Part shown: positions 25,161-33,140 of the stretch, piece after piece | How positions within the stretch are numbered: the stretch's first letter is position 1 | Layout: each line of letters starts with the position of its first letter | Source of the DNA: Phaeobacter sp. CECT 5382 | GTDB lineage: Bacteria > Pseudomonadota > Alphaproteobacteria > Rhodobacterales > Rhodobacteraceae | Reading direction: 5' to 3' | DNA: 64,000 nt | Assembly (NCBI RefSeq): GCF_001457775.1 | Contig: NZ_CYSG01000003.1 | Location: forward strand, 62,001-126,000 | Notes under the pieces: model-generated | Told to the model about the DNA's origin: nothing | What the model saw: only the letters and a program-made list of their open reading frames with translations | Database searches by the model: none | Program-made: the position numbers and the translations under genes

Positions 25161-26774
25161 ATGAACAAGATCTTTGAAGTCCCGATGTATCCTTATGCCC
25201 GCCACGCGGATGAGGACGCAGCGACCCCGGTGCGCCGCAAGGTGGTGATCATCGGCGCCGGCCCCATTGGCCTGGCTGCCGCCATTGAGCTGGCACAACA
25301 GGGCATCGAGGCCATCGTGCTGGATGAAAATGACAAGGTGAGCTTTGGATCCCGCGCCATCTGTTTTGCCAAACGCCCGCTGGAGATCCTCGACCGGCTT
25401 GGCTGTGGTCAGCCTATGGTCGACAAGGGCGTGTTGTGGAACGTTGGCAAAGTCTTCTTTGATGACCGGCAAGTCTATGACTTCAACCTGCTGCCCGAGG
25501 AGGGCCACGAGCGCCCCGCCTTTATCAATCTGCAGCAGTATTATTTCGAAGAATACCTAGTCAATCGCGTCCGCGAACTGCAGGACCAAGGCGCCCCGAT
25601 CGAAATCCGTGGCCGCAACAAGGTGTCTGCCATTGGCACCCACCCCGATCATGTCACGCTCGAGGTAGACACGCCTGAGGGCTCGTATAACCTCGAAGCG
25701 GACTGGATGATCGCCTGCGATGGGGCGGGTTCGCCCACCCGCCGCATGCTGGGTCTGGATTTTGTCGGCCGCGTTTTTGAAGACAACTTCCTGATCGCCG
25801 ATGTGGTGATGGAGGCAGATTTCCCGACCGAACGCTGGTTCTGGTTTGATCCGCCCTTTAACAAAGGCCAGTCGGCGCTGCTGCACAAGCAGCCCGATGG
25901 TGTCTGGCGCATTGATCTGCAACTGGGCTGGGACATCGACAAGGAGCGCGAAAAGCGCCCCGAAAATGTCATCCCGCGCCTGAAAGAGATGCTTGGCGAT
26001 GATGTGGAGTTTGAGCTCGAATGGGTGTCGATCTACACCTTCCAGTGCCGCCGGATGGAAAAATTCCGCCATGGTCGCGTGCTGTTTGCAGGGGACGCCG
26101 CGCATCAGGTCTCGCCCTTTGGCGCACGCGGTGCCAACTCCGGCCTGCAGGACACAGACAACCTGTGCTGGAAGTTGAAACTGGTGATGGAGGGCAGTGC
26201 GCCCGAAAGCCTGCTCGACAGCTATGACATGGAACGGGTGCATGGCGCCGATGAGAATATCCTCAACTCCAGCCGCTCCACCGATTTCATCACGCCCAAA
26301 TCAGAGATGTCGCGCGTGTTGCGGGATGCGGTTCTGGACCTCAGCGAACAGCATGAATTTGCCCGCCCGCTGGTGAATTCCGGTCGCCTCTCGGTGCCCT
26401 GCACCTATGATGGCTCGCCGCTGAACTCGGCGGATGCCCTGCTGGATGGCCCGGCGCGCACCCGTCCCGGCTCCTCTTGTCCTGATGCGCCACTGGGCGA
26501 TGACTTCCTGCTGCGCAAGCTGGGTGACAAATTCATCCTGCTGACAATCGATGCCGAGGCCCCCGATGTTGTCGAGGAAGCAGGCATCACCGTCGAACGG
26601 CTGGCGCTGTCGGTCAAGGATGACAAATCCCTGGCCCTGAAAGAGCGCTATCTGGGTGATCACGACAGTGGCGTCTACCTGATCCGCCCCGATCAGCACG
26701 TCGCCGCGCGCCGCCCTTCTTATGACGAGACCCAGTTCCGCGCCGCCATCCGCCGCGCAGTGGGCAAGGAGTAA
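25161..26774 (+). CDS. FAD-dependent aromatic hydroxylase (MhaA-like candidate)
   Basis: Class A flavoprotein monooxygenase of 537 residues. The N-terminal FAD fold has GAGPIG at 33-37 within KVVIIGAGPIGLAAAIELAQQ, then the DG motif in IACDGAGSPTRR, and the GD motif FAGDAAHQVSPFGARGAN around D312. ATG at 25161 follows GGGAGGAG, so it is preferred over the one at 25146. It is followed after 5 bp by a DUF2783 gene. A large flavoprotein plus a very small partner is the make-up of two-component 3-hydroxyphenylacetate 6-hydroxylase (MhaAB), which would feed homogentisate into hmgA. Substrate not proven. Confidence 0.82.
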   Translation: MNKIFEVPMYPYARHADEDAATPVRRKVVIIGAGPIGLAAAIELAQQGIEAIVLDENDKVSFGSRAICFAKRPLEILDRLGCGQPMVDKGVLWNVGKVFFDDRQVYDFNLLPEEGHERPAFINLQQYYFEEYLVNRVRELQDQGAPIEIRGRNKVSAIGTHPDHVTLEVDTPEGSYNLEADWMIACDGAGSPTRRMLGLDFVGRVFEDNFLIADVVMEADFPTERWFWFDPPFNKGQSALLHKQPDGVWRIDLQLGWDIDKEREKRPENVIPRLKEMLGDDVEFELEWVSIYTFQCRRMEKFRHGRVLFAGDAAHQVSPFGARGANSGLQDTDNLCWKLKLVMEGSAPESLLDSYDMERVHGADENILNSSRSTDFITPKSEMSRVLRDAVLDLSEQHEFARPLVNSGRLSVPCTYDGSPLNSADALLDGPARTRPGSSCPDAPLGDDFLLRKLGDKFILLTIDAEAPDVVEEAGITVERLALSVKDDKSLALKERYLGDHDSGVYLIRPDQHVAARRPSYDETQFRAAIRRAVGKE

Positions 26775-26779
26775 ACCAG

Positions 26780-27004
26780 ATGTCCAATCCCCATACAGAG
26801 ACCCTGATCCTGACCCCGAACATCAACGGTGCCGATGATTTCTATGCAGATCTTCTGGCCGCCCATGACGGCCGCGACAAAGCCGACAGCGACGCGTTCA
26901 ACGCCCGTCTGCTGCTGGTTCTGGCCAACCACATTGGAGACCGCGCGATCCTGAAACAGGCGCTGGCTGCCGCCGCGCTGACGCAAGAGGAGGACCTCAC
27001 GTGA
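26780..27004 (+). CDS. DUF2783 small protein (candidate hydroxylase coupling partner)
   Basis: Small 74-residue acidic protein with the DUF2783 pattern (LILTPNINGADDFYADLLAAHDG..., ARLLLVLANHIGD). It lies 5 bp after the FAD monooxygenase and overlaps the VOC gene start by four bases (GTGA), so translation is coupled on both sides. It has no catalytic motif; the mostly helical, acidic sequence suits a protein that binds a flavoprotein. By context I infer a coupling or stabilising role like MhaB, but this is unproven. Confidence 0.75.
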   Translation: MSNPHTETLILTPNINGADDFYADLLAAHDGRDKADSDAFNARLLLVLANHIGDRAILKQALAAAALTQEEDLT

Positions 27005-27543
27005 AAATCGAACAAATCCACCACGTCGCCTATCGCTGCAAGGACGCGAAGCAGACGGTTGAATGGTACAACAAGATGCTGAAGATGGATTTCGTGCTCG
27101 CCATCGCCGAAGACCACGTGCCATCAACCCATGAGCCCGACCCCTACATGCATGTCTTCATGGATGCGGGAAACGGCAATGTACTGGCGTTTTTTGAGCT
27201 GCCAACCAAGCCGGAAATGGGCCGCGATCCTAACACGCCGATCTGGGTGCAGCACATCGCCTTTAAGGTCAAAGACCGCGATACCCTGATCGAGTTCAAA
27301 GAGCATCTTGAAGCCAATGGCGTCGAAGTCCTGGGTGTGACCGATCACTCGATCTTCCACTCGATCTACTTCTTTGATCCCAACGGCCACCGGGTTGAAC
27401 TGGCTTGCCCCGATCCAAAAGAAGAGGCGCTGCTGGAAAAACTCGACGCGGTGAAATGGCAGATGCTGGAAGAATGGTCCAAGACCAAGAAAGCCCCGAA
27501 ACACGCCGACTGGCTGCACGCCAAAGAGCTGAACGACGTCTGA
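27001..27543 (+). CDS. VOC-family protein of the homogentisate operon
   Basis: 180-residue vicinal-oxygen-chelate protein with a GTG start overlapping DUF2783 (GTGA). The two half-domains are IEQIHHVAYRCKDAKQTVEWYNKMLKMDF (metal His near residue 7) and WVQHIAFKVKDRDTLIEF (second His), with the metal Glu in DPNGHRVELACP. This H...H...E triad fits extradiol dioxygenases or isomerases. Residues 150-180 are a charged helical tail. Its step is unclear because HmgA already cleaves the ring; it might act on a side substrate or isomerise an intermediate. Confidence 0.82.
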   Translation: MKIEQIHHVAYRCKDAKQTVEWYNKMLKMDFVLAIAEDHVPSTHEPDPYMHVFMDAGNGNVLAFFELPTKPEMGRDPNTPIWVQHIAFKVKDRDTLIEFKEHLEANGVEVLGVTDHSIFHSIYFFDPNGHRVELACPDPKEEALLEKLDAVKWQMLEEWSKTKKAPKHADWLHAKELNDV

Positions 27544-27569
27544 GCACTTGACCTGAATTGACATCAACA

Positions 27570-27596
27570 GGGCAACCGGAGACCCTTCGGTTGCCC
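27570..27596 (+). terminator. Hairpin between VOC gene and maiA
   Basis: GGGCAACCG (27570-27578) pairs perfectly with CGGTTGCCC (27588-27596), then CTTCCATTTTG. It may terminate part of the transcript before maiA. Confidence 0.6.
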
Positions 27597-27622
27597 TTCC
27601 ATTTTGATAGGAAAGACCTGTG

Positions 27623-28264
27623 ATGCACGACACCGTTCTTTTTGACTACTGGCGCTCTTCTGCCAGCTACCGCCTTCGCATTGCTCTCAATCTGGCAGGC
27701 ATTGACTACCGCTCCGTCACCGTCGATCTGGTCAAGGGCGAGCACAAGACCCCTGAACACATGGCCCGCAACCCGCAGGGCTTTGTGCCGGTGCTGGAAA
27801 TCGACGGGCTGCGTCTGACGCAATCGCTGGCCATTCTCGACTATCTCGACCAGACCCGTGACCTTGGCCTGTTGCCCAAGGACCCAGCCGAACGCGCCCA
27901 GGCGCAGGCACTGGCGCATTCCATTGCGGTGGACCTCCACCCGGTCTGCAATCTGCAGGTCGCCAAATATGCCACCCAGATTTCAGGCGGCGCCAAAGGC
28001 ATGCCCGGTGACTGGATGGTGCATTTCATCCGCCCTGGCCTCGCGGCCTTTGAAAGACTGCTCACCGGGTTTGAGAAGGCCTCCTATTGCTGCGGAGAGA
28101 AGCCAGGATTGGCTGACATTTGCCTGATGCCGCAGCTCTATAATGCGCGGCGCTGGGGGGCGGATTTCTCCGACATGCCCCGTATCACCGCCATCGAAGA
28201 GGCCTGCGCCGCCCACCCGGCCTTTGCCGCAGCACACCCGGATGCAGTGAACGCTGCCAGCTGA
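27623..28264 (+). CDS. maiA: Maleylacetoacetate isomerase
   Basis: Zeta-class glutathione transferase that isomerises maleylacetoacetate to fumarylacetoacetate using glutathione. The 213-residue product has DYWRSSASYRLRIALNLAGI, where the catalytic SSCS of many members reads SSAS (Ser kept, Cys replaced by Ala). NPQGFVPVLEIDGLRLTQSLAILDYLDQT is the glutathione-binding segment. ATG at 27623 follows GATAGGAAAG. It comes after hmgA and fahA in the same direction and completes the pathway; the two hairpins before it suggest separate tuning. Confidence 0.94.
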   Translation: MHDTVLFDYWRSSASYRLRIALNLAGIDYRSVTVDLVKGEHKTPEHMARNPQGFVPVLEIDGLRLTQSLAILDYLDQTRDLGLLPKDPAERAQAQALAHSIAVDLHPVCNLQVAKYATQISGGAKGMPGDWMVHFIRPGLAAFERLLTGFEKASYCCGEKPGLADICLMPQLYNARRWGADFSDMPRITAIEEACAAHPAFAAAHPDAVNAAS

Positions 28265-28275
28265 CCCGTCGCGCC

Positions 28276-29208
28276 TCAGCGCAACCCTTGCCGCTTGCCC
28301 AGAACGGCCCTGGGCAGGCGGCCATCCGTCACCACCAGTCCCAGACCGATGATCACAAAGCCCAGCATAGCCTCGCGTCCCAACTGTTCCCCCAGCAGGC
28401 CTGCGCCCAGCGCCACCGCCACCGGCGGGATCAACAGGGTGACCAGCATCAGGTTGGCTGACCCGGCCCGGCGCAGGATCTCAAAATACATCAGATAAGC
28501 CAGAGCTGTGGACAGTACCGCGATCCCCAGCAAGGCACCCCAGACTGGAAGCGACAGATCAAAACGCGGCATACCGTCGGAAAACAGCGCCACCGGCAGC
28601 ATCAGCACCGTACTGCCTGCGACCATGCCCAGCGCATTCATCAGCGGCGGCTGTCCGGCAAGAAAACTTTTGCCCCAGACGCTGGCCAGTGCGTAGGAAA
28701 ACGCCGCCGCCAGTACAGCGATCTGCGCCAGATTGCGCGGATCCAGACTGGTCAGCGCCGCAGGCCCCATGATCACCGCAACCCCAACAAACCCTAGAGC
28801 TGCGCCAATCAGTTTTTGCGGGGTGAGCGGTTCATCCTTCAGCAGCAGCCCCGCCACGACCGCGCCAAACATCGCTGTGGTCCCGTTCAGGATCGAGGCC
28901 AGTCCACTTTCGATCTGGGTTTGCCCCCAAAAGATCAACGAAAAGGGAATAGCGTTGTTCAAGGCCCCCATGCCAAGATAGGCGCCCCAAATCCGGAGGC
29001 CACGCGGGAGAGCAATTCCCTTCAGTCGTACCACCAGAAACAACACCGGCAAGGCCAGTGCGACGCGAAACAGGGTGATGGTCAGTGGCGGGACTTCTCG
29101 CAGGGCGATTTCGGCAAAAAAGAACGACCCACCCCAGACCAGGGCCAACGCTGTAAGCAACAGGCCCGCGCCAAGATCGATGGTGGTACCGGGGGTTTGT
29201 GACGACAT
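28276..29208 (-). CDS. DMT-superfamily (EamA) transporter
   Basis: 310-residue inner-membrane protein with about ten hydrophobic helices and two EamA repeats (LALVWGGSFFFAEIALREVPP...; AVLSTALAYLMYFEILRRAGSANLMLV). Substrate unknown. It is convergent with maiA with 11 bp between the stops, so it is not part of the homogentisate operon. It is one of three unrelated-looking EamA genes in the window. Confidence 0.85.
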   Translation of the reverse strand: MSSQTPGTTIDLGAGLLLTALALVWGGSFFFAEIALREVPPLTITLFRVALALPVLFLVVRLKGIALPRGLRIWGAYLGMGALNNAIPFSLIFWGQTQIESGLASILNGTTAMFGAVVAGLLLKDEPLTPQKLIGAALGFVGVAVIMGPAALTSLDPRNLAQIAVLAAAFSYALASVWGKSFLAGQPPLMNALGMVAGSTVLMLPVALFSDGMPRFDLSLPVWGALLGIAVLSTALAYLMYFEILRRAGSANLMLVTLLIPPVAVALGAGLLGEQLGREAMLGFVIIGLGLVVTDGRLPRAVLGKRQGLR

Positions 29209-29335
29209 GCGAGGCTCCTGTGAGTTTGCCCCTAGCTAACCGAGACCTGCATCCCAGTGCGACCCGTTTCCTGCGCATAGCCTCCGGATTTGACAAATCA
29301 TCCCCCAAGGCGCCAGCATGAAGTTCTTCTTGCGG

Positions 29336-30046
29336 CTAGGCCGAAAGCGCAGACAGGGGCATCTCGACATCACGTCCTGCAATGCCGAACACGCCATCCT
29401 TCTCCAGCCGCCTGATCAATCGCGACATGGTTTCCGGTTGCACCCCGATGAGATCTGCCAGATCCATCCGCGACAAAGGCAGGCGCATCGTGATCATCTC
29501 CCTGTTTCGTCTCCCATGCAGAACCATCAAACGTCGCAGCAGTTCGGCAAGCCGCTCTTTGTTGGAACATGTAGCCGTTGAGATGATCCGCTGGTGGCTG
29601 CGGTCAATCTCGCGGATGCAGCGCTGTGCCAAGCGTTCCATTGCGCCCGAATTCTGCGCCACCACACCTGCCGCAACCCGATGAGTTACTGTGCAGATCC
29701 GCGATGGCAACAGAGCGCGGGCCTCGGTTTGATGGGGCTGTTTGCCTAGAAATGACCGATAGCCAATGATCTCGCCGGGGTAGGCCAGGCGCATCAACGT
29801 CGAGGCGCCATCGACATGATGACTGCGCAGGGCAACAAGCCCAGACGAGACGCAAAAGACACCGCGATTGTCCTCGCCCTGTTTGAACAGGACCTGTCCG
29901 GCCTCCAACTCCTTGCGGGAAAATCCACGCCTCAGCACCGGCAGGGCATCACCGGCGACCGGTTGCCAGACACTGCCCCCATAAAAGGCGCAATGGGCGC
30001 AGGGATGTGTCACATCTGCTGCGCGTGTCGCTTTACAATCCAGCAT
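29336..30046 (-). CDS. Crp/Fnr-family regulator with FNR-like cysteines and recognition helix
   Basis: 236-residue regulator with a cyclic-nucleotide-type sensor domain (about residues 30-140) and a C-terminal winged helix. Recognition helix PETMSRLIRRLE gives the FNR E205-xx-S208-R209 pattern, which reads TTGA-type half sites. Cysteines C16, C19, C118 and C4 could bind an oxygen-sensitive Fe-S cluster as in FNR, though the N-terminal spacing differs from E. coli (C-x2-C then no third close Cys). It lies next to the nnrS/ubiUVT unit and a matching box sits at 34831, so it is the likely low-oxygen activator. A NO-responsive DNR/NNR type is the alternative. Confidence 0.88.
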   Translation of the reverse strand: MLDCKATRAADVTHPCAHCAFYGGSVWQPVAGDALPVLRRGFSRKELEAGQVLFKQGEDNRGVFCVSSGLVALRSHHVDGASTLMRLAYPGEIIGYRSFLGKQPHQTEARALLPSRICTVTHRVAAGVVAQNSGAMERLAQRCIREIDRSHQRIISTATCSNKERLAELLRRLMVLHGRRNREMITMRLPLSRMDLADLIGVQPETMSRLIRRLEKDGVFGIAGRDVEMPLSALSA

Positions 30047-30287
30047 TTTGGCCTCGATCTATTTTCCCAAAGGCATCGTTAAAAGTTGCCAGCCAGGTCA
30101 CATCTTCTCCTGAGTGTTGCTTGTGCATCGATTCCGACCCGGCCGACCTTGTTCCAAGACAACCTCGATGTTTTTTTTCGGGGATGCAGGCCTTTTCCCA
30201 ACGAGAAAGAGCGAAACACCACCGGCTCCATTTTCAGAGCCTAACTATGGCAAAAACAGAGGGCCTGGCAGAGGTTCTGACCACTCA

Positions 30288-30812
30288 TCAGGCAGCCAGA
30301 GACCCTCGCTTGATCGCAGCCTGACACCAGGTTAAAATCGCATCAGCCTCATCTGGCAAAGCTTCGGCAAGTTCCCCGGCAAAAGCATCAAAGCTGTCAC
30401 TGGACGCCAGACCAACCCCAACCAGAACCGGGATATCCTGTTCAAGCGCCGCTGCGATAACTGAACAGAAGCCACGACCTGCGCTCTCTTCCGGACCAAA
30501 CTTGTTGAGGATAAACAGATCCACCCCCTCCAGAGGGGCGCCTTCGACACAGCAAACTGCTTCGGTGAGGGCACCGGGGTCCAGGCGACAGGCATCCGAT
30601 CCCGTACCAAGATCCTGCGTAATCTGGATGACGGGGCCCGTCGGCAGAACGCGTACCTTCATGTCGCAGCCATTGGCGGCCTGGCCAGCGTAACTCTGTT
30701 CCTTGATGATCCCGGCAAGCTGGTGCCCCCCGGTTTGCAGCTTGGCCGCAATATCCGACAGCAATCGATCCGTTTCCCCCCGCTTCGAAGAGCTGACCCG
30801 TGCTATTTTCAT
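30288..30812 (-). CDS. DUF2478 family protein
   Basis: 174-residue protein of the DUF2478 family, last gene of the minus-strand ubiT-ubiU-ubiV-nnrS unit. It has a Rossmann-like layout with GVDLFILNKFGPEESAGRGFCSVIAAALEQDIPVLVGV and TGSDACRLDPGAL but no full P-loop near the start (SSSKRGETDRLLSDIAAKL), which may be a modified nucleotide-binding segment. Families like this are found near denitrification and molybdenum-enzyme genes. Function unknown; context points to anaerobic respiration or nucleotide/metal handling. Confidence 0.75.
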   Translation of the reverse strand: MKIARVSSSKRGETDRLLSDIAAKLQTGGHQLAGIIKEQSYAGQAANGCDMKVRVLPTGPVIQITQDLGTGSDACRLDPGALTEAVCCVEGAPLEGVDLFILNKFGPEESAGRGFCSVIAAALEQDIPVLVGVGLASSDSFDAFAGELAEALPDEADAILTWCQAAIKRGSLAA

Positions 30813-30838
30813 TTCACTATCCTTTGCTCAATTCGGCT

Positions 30839-32134
30839 CTAATCAAAGAGTTTTGACGCATTCTGATGCCGCTTACCGCTGAGAACCGGGCGGATGATTG
30901 GCCCCCGCAACGCAGGAAAGAACCCAACGACAAAAGCCAGCCAGCCCAAGCACCACACTCCTGCTGCCAGACTGATAAGCATCGCACCATGATCTGGAAC
31001 AACTCCAACCATGAGCCGCAGCCACGTGCAGATCCATATCAGGCCAAAGCCTATTCTAAATCCCAGGGTTGCTCGCATTTCACCACTGTGGTGATGCGCT
31101 GCTGCACGCCCGGAAATGGCCATGATCATTCCGGCCATAGCGCCGATTGTTAGACTGTGCAGTGCATCTCCGGGCGGCATCCACAGCTCACCCGTCTGGG
31201 CACCCCACAGCCCGTTTGCTCCCAGCAGCATCAGCCCCAGCGGCAGCCATAGATAGCCAAGGTGTAAAGCCGCCAGCAGTGGATTGCGCAGGGCCAGGGT
31301 GCACTGCCAATGTCGCATCTGCCACAATAGAATGACCGACAAGATCAGGCAGGCTCCGTAGGCAAGACTGTCCCACCCGACCAGCGCTGACAGAACGGCC
31401 CCCACCAGCAGCCCTGCCGTCAGCAGCCCCAATGCCAGACCACCAACCTGCAGATGTACTGCGATCCTCTCAGCTCGCCCAGACTGCGCCAGCCAGTTGT
31501 TTGTAAAGGCGGGAACGGCACGACTGCCAACCACGAAAATCAAAAGGCAAAAACCGCAGAGCCCACCACGGAGCAGGGCATGGCTGACCGCGGTCGCCCC
31601 GGTTAGCGCTGAGATCAGGAATAGCTGGTTTCCCCCACCCAACGCCAGAACAAGGATCGCAAACCCCAGCTTGCGATAGGCTTTGGCGCGCAGAATTTCG
31701 CGCAGCAGCAACAGCGAAAGACACAGAAAATAGCCGCCACCCCCTAACAAAACCACCCCCAGAGGCAGGAGCTCTGCACAGGCGACCACTGCCCGCTCCC
31801 CAGCCCAGGCGACCACCAGAAGCTTCAACGGCCACCCCGCCAACAGGGCTCCGCCCGTCCAGCTCGGCAGTGCTGTCAAAAGGTAGCCACCAAGAGCGGC
31901 ACCGGCAAAGCCGAACAGCAACTCATGCGCATGCCACAGCCCGTAGGAAACAAACAGAGGTGCGGGCAGAGACACGGGAAGGGATACAGACAGGTCAATC
32001 GCTTCAGCCAGCGTCCACCAGGCCACCGTGCACAAGGCACACAGGTAGCTCAGCAAGAACAGCGGCCGGTGCGGGGCCTGCCAAAATGTGGAATATCTCT
32101 GATTTAGAGACTGAAACTTGCCTACTTTGGCCAT
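30839..32134 (-). CDS. nnrS: NnrS-family haem-copper membrane protein
   Basis: Membrane protein of 431 residues with about twelve hydrophobic segments. NnrS is linked to nitric oxide tolerance during denitrification and binds haem and copper. Conserved histidines appear in APHRPLFLL, YGLWHAHELLFGF, LRGGLCGFCLLIFVVGSRAVPAFTNNWL, DALHSLTIGAMAGMIMAISGRAAAHHHSG. The start MAKVGKFQSLN is chosen over a longer frame lacking a start. It lies 103 bp after ubiV and 26 bp before DUF2478, all on the minus strand. Confidence 0.88.
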   Translation of the reverse strand: MAKVGKFQSLNQRYSTFWQAPHRPLFLLSYLCALCTVAWWTLAEAIDLSVSLPVSLPAPLFVSYGLWHAHELLFGFAGAALGGYLLTALPSWTGGALLAGWPLKLLVVAWAGERAVVACAELLPLGVVLLGGGGYFLCLSLLLLREILRAKAYRKLGFAILVLALGGGNQLFLISALTGATAVSHALLRGGLCGFCLLIFVVGSRAVPAFTNNWLAQSGRAERIAVHLQVGGLALGLLTAGLLVGAVLSALVGWDSLAYGACLILSVILLWQMRHWQCTLALRNPLLAALHLGYLWLPLGLMLLGANGLWGAQTGELWMPPGDALHSLTIGAMAGMIMAISGRAAAHHHSGEMRATLGFRIGFGLIWICTWLRLMVGVVPDHGAMLISLAAGVWCLGWLAFVVGFFPALRGPIIRPVLSGKRHQNASKLFD

Positions 32135-32237
32135 GGTATTCTCAGCCCCAATCCTTCCCAGCCCCAGTCTTTGCCTGTCCCCGGTCTTTGCCTGGCTTTC
32201 AACCGCCCTGACACTGTTGCGGCGCGGCAGCACTGAT

Positions 32238-33137
32238 CTAGCGACTGGTTCCTGACCAATCCGCGCCGCTCTCTCCGGTCAGAAAACCATCGCTAAGACG
32301 CAATCCGGGGGCCTTGTGTTGCAGCCGCTGTGCCAGCTCACCCATGGCCAGGCGCCCCTCAATCCGGTCCCGGTAGAGGCCACATAGGTCAGGAAATCCG
32401 CTCGACTGAGGGGACAGTCGCAGGGCAGACACGCCTGCCCCCTGTAAGGTTTCGATCTGATAGTCGGCACAGGCGTAGCGATCAGACAGGGTCTGCACCC
32501 CATTCATGGTCAAAAACGGCTGGTCCTCCAGGGTGCGCACTTCGAGACCATCGGCATCCTCTTCGCAGGCAAACTGACAATTATCCTTGGTGCGCCCGTG
32601 CAGGCGTGCGTGATAGCAGCGCCCGGAAATCGCCAAAGGCACCCGCCCATGCCCCCAGACTTCCACTGCGACACCACAGTCAGCTCCCGCACGGGCCAAC
32701 ACCGCGACCGAAGCAAGCGGCAGCTCGGGGGGCAGGCTGATCCGGGTCGCACCGCGCGCGGCCAGCCAGCGCAGCGTGCTTTCGTTGTAGACATTGACCA
32801 AAGGTCCCACCGAAAAGGCCAAGTCCCGGGGCAGCTGTGCCAGCGCCGTCAGGTCATTGACCTCGACCTCCAGCCCCAGATCCGCCAGCTGCGCCGTGAG
32901 CTTTCGCTCCCGTTTGAGCGTCACAAGCGCCAGGCTGGTCAGGACAACCTGTTTGCCTGCGGCCTGAAGGCTCTCAATCACTTTTGGGATACGATCCTGA
33001 TAAAACGGCAGGCGTTTGGAGCAGACCAGTTCCCCCAGTACGACCCGCTCTACCGGTGCCGCTGTCAGATCCTGATACAAGGCTTCCCAATCATCGGCGG
33101 CCCAGAAAAACGGGTTGGGGGCAACGGTCAGTTCCAT
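32238..33137 (-). CDS. ubiV: Ubiquinone biosynthesis protein UbiV (U32 peptidase family)
   Basis: Half of the UbiU-UbiV Fe-S complex that hydroxylates the ubiquinone ring without oxygen. The 299-residue product is a U32-fold protein; cysteines in LVCSKRLPFYQD and in SGRCYHARLHGRTKDNCQFACEEDADG match the four cluster ligands of UbiV. It lies three bases after ubiU on the same strand, as elsewhere. The substrate ring hydroxylations (C6, C1, C5) would otherwise need O2-dependent UbiI/UbiH/UbiF enzymes. Confidence 0.92.
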   Translation of the reverse strand: MELTVAPNPFFWAADDWEALYQDLTAAPVERVVLGELVCSKRLPFYQDRIPKVIESLQAAGKQVVLTSLALVTLKRERKLTAQLADLGLEVEVNDLTALAQLPRDLAFSVGPLVNVYNESTLRWLAARGATRISLPPELPLASVAVLARAGADCGVAVEVWGHGRVPLAISGRCYHARLHGRTKDNCQFACEEDADGLEVRTLEDQPFLTMNGVQTLSDRYACADYQIETLQGAGVSALRLSPQSSGFPDLCGLYRDRIEGRLAMGELAQRLQHKAPGLRLSDGFLTGESGADWSGTSR

Positions 33138-33140
33138 GGG

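Noticed and set aside
30047-30287. Possible small gene between the FNR-like regulator and DUF2478
   Set aside because: Frames there have no ribosome site, no family resemblance and unusual composition; it looks like a plain intergenic region without an FNR box.
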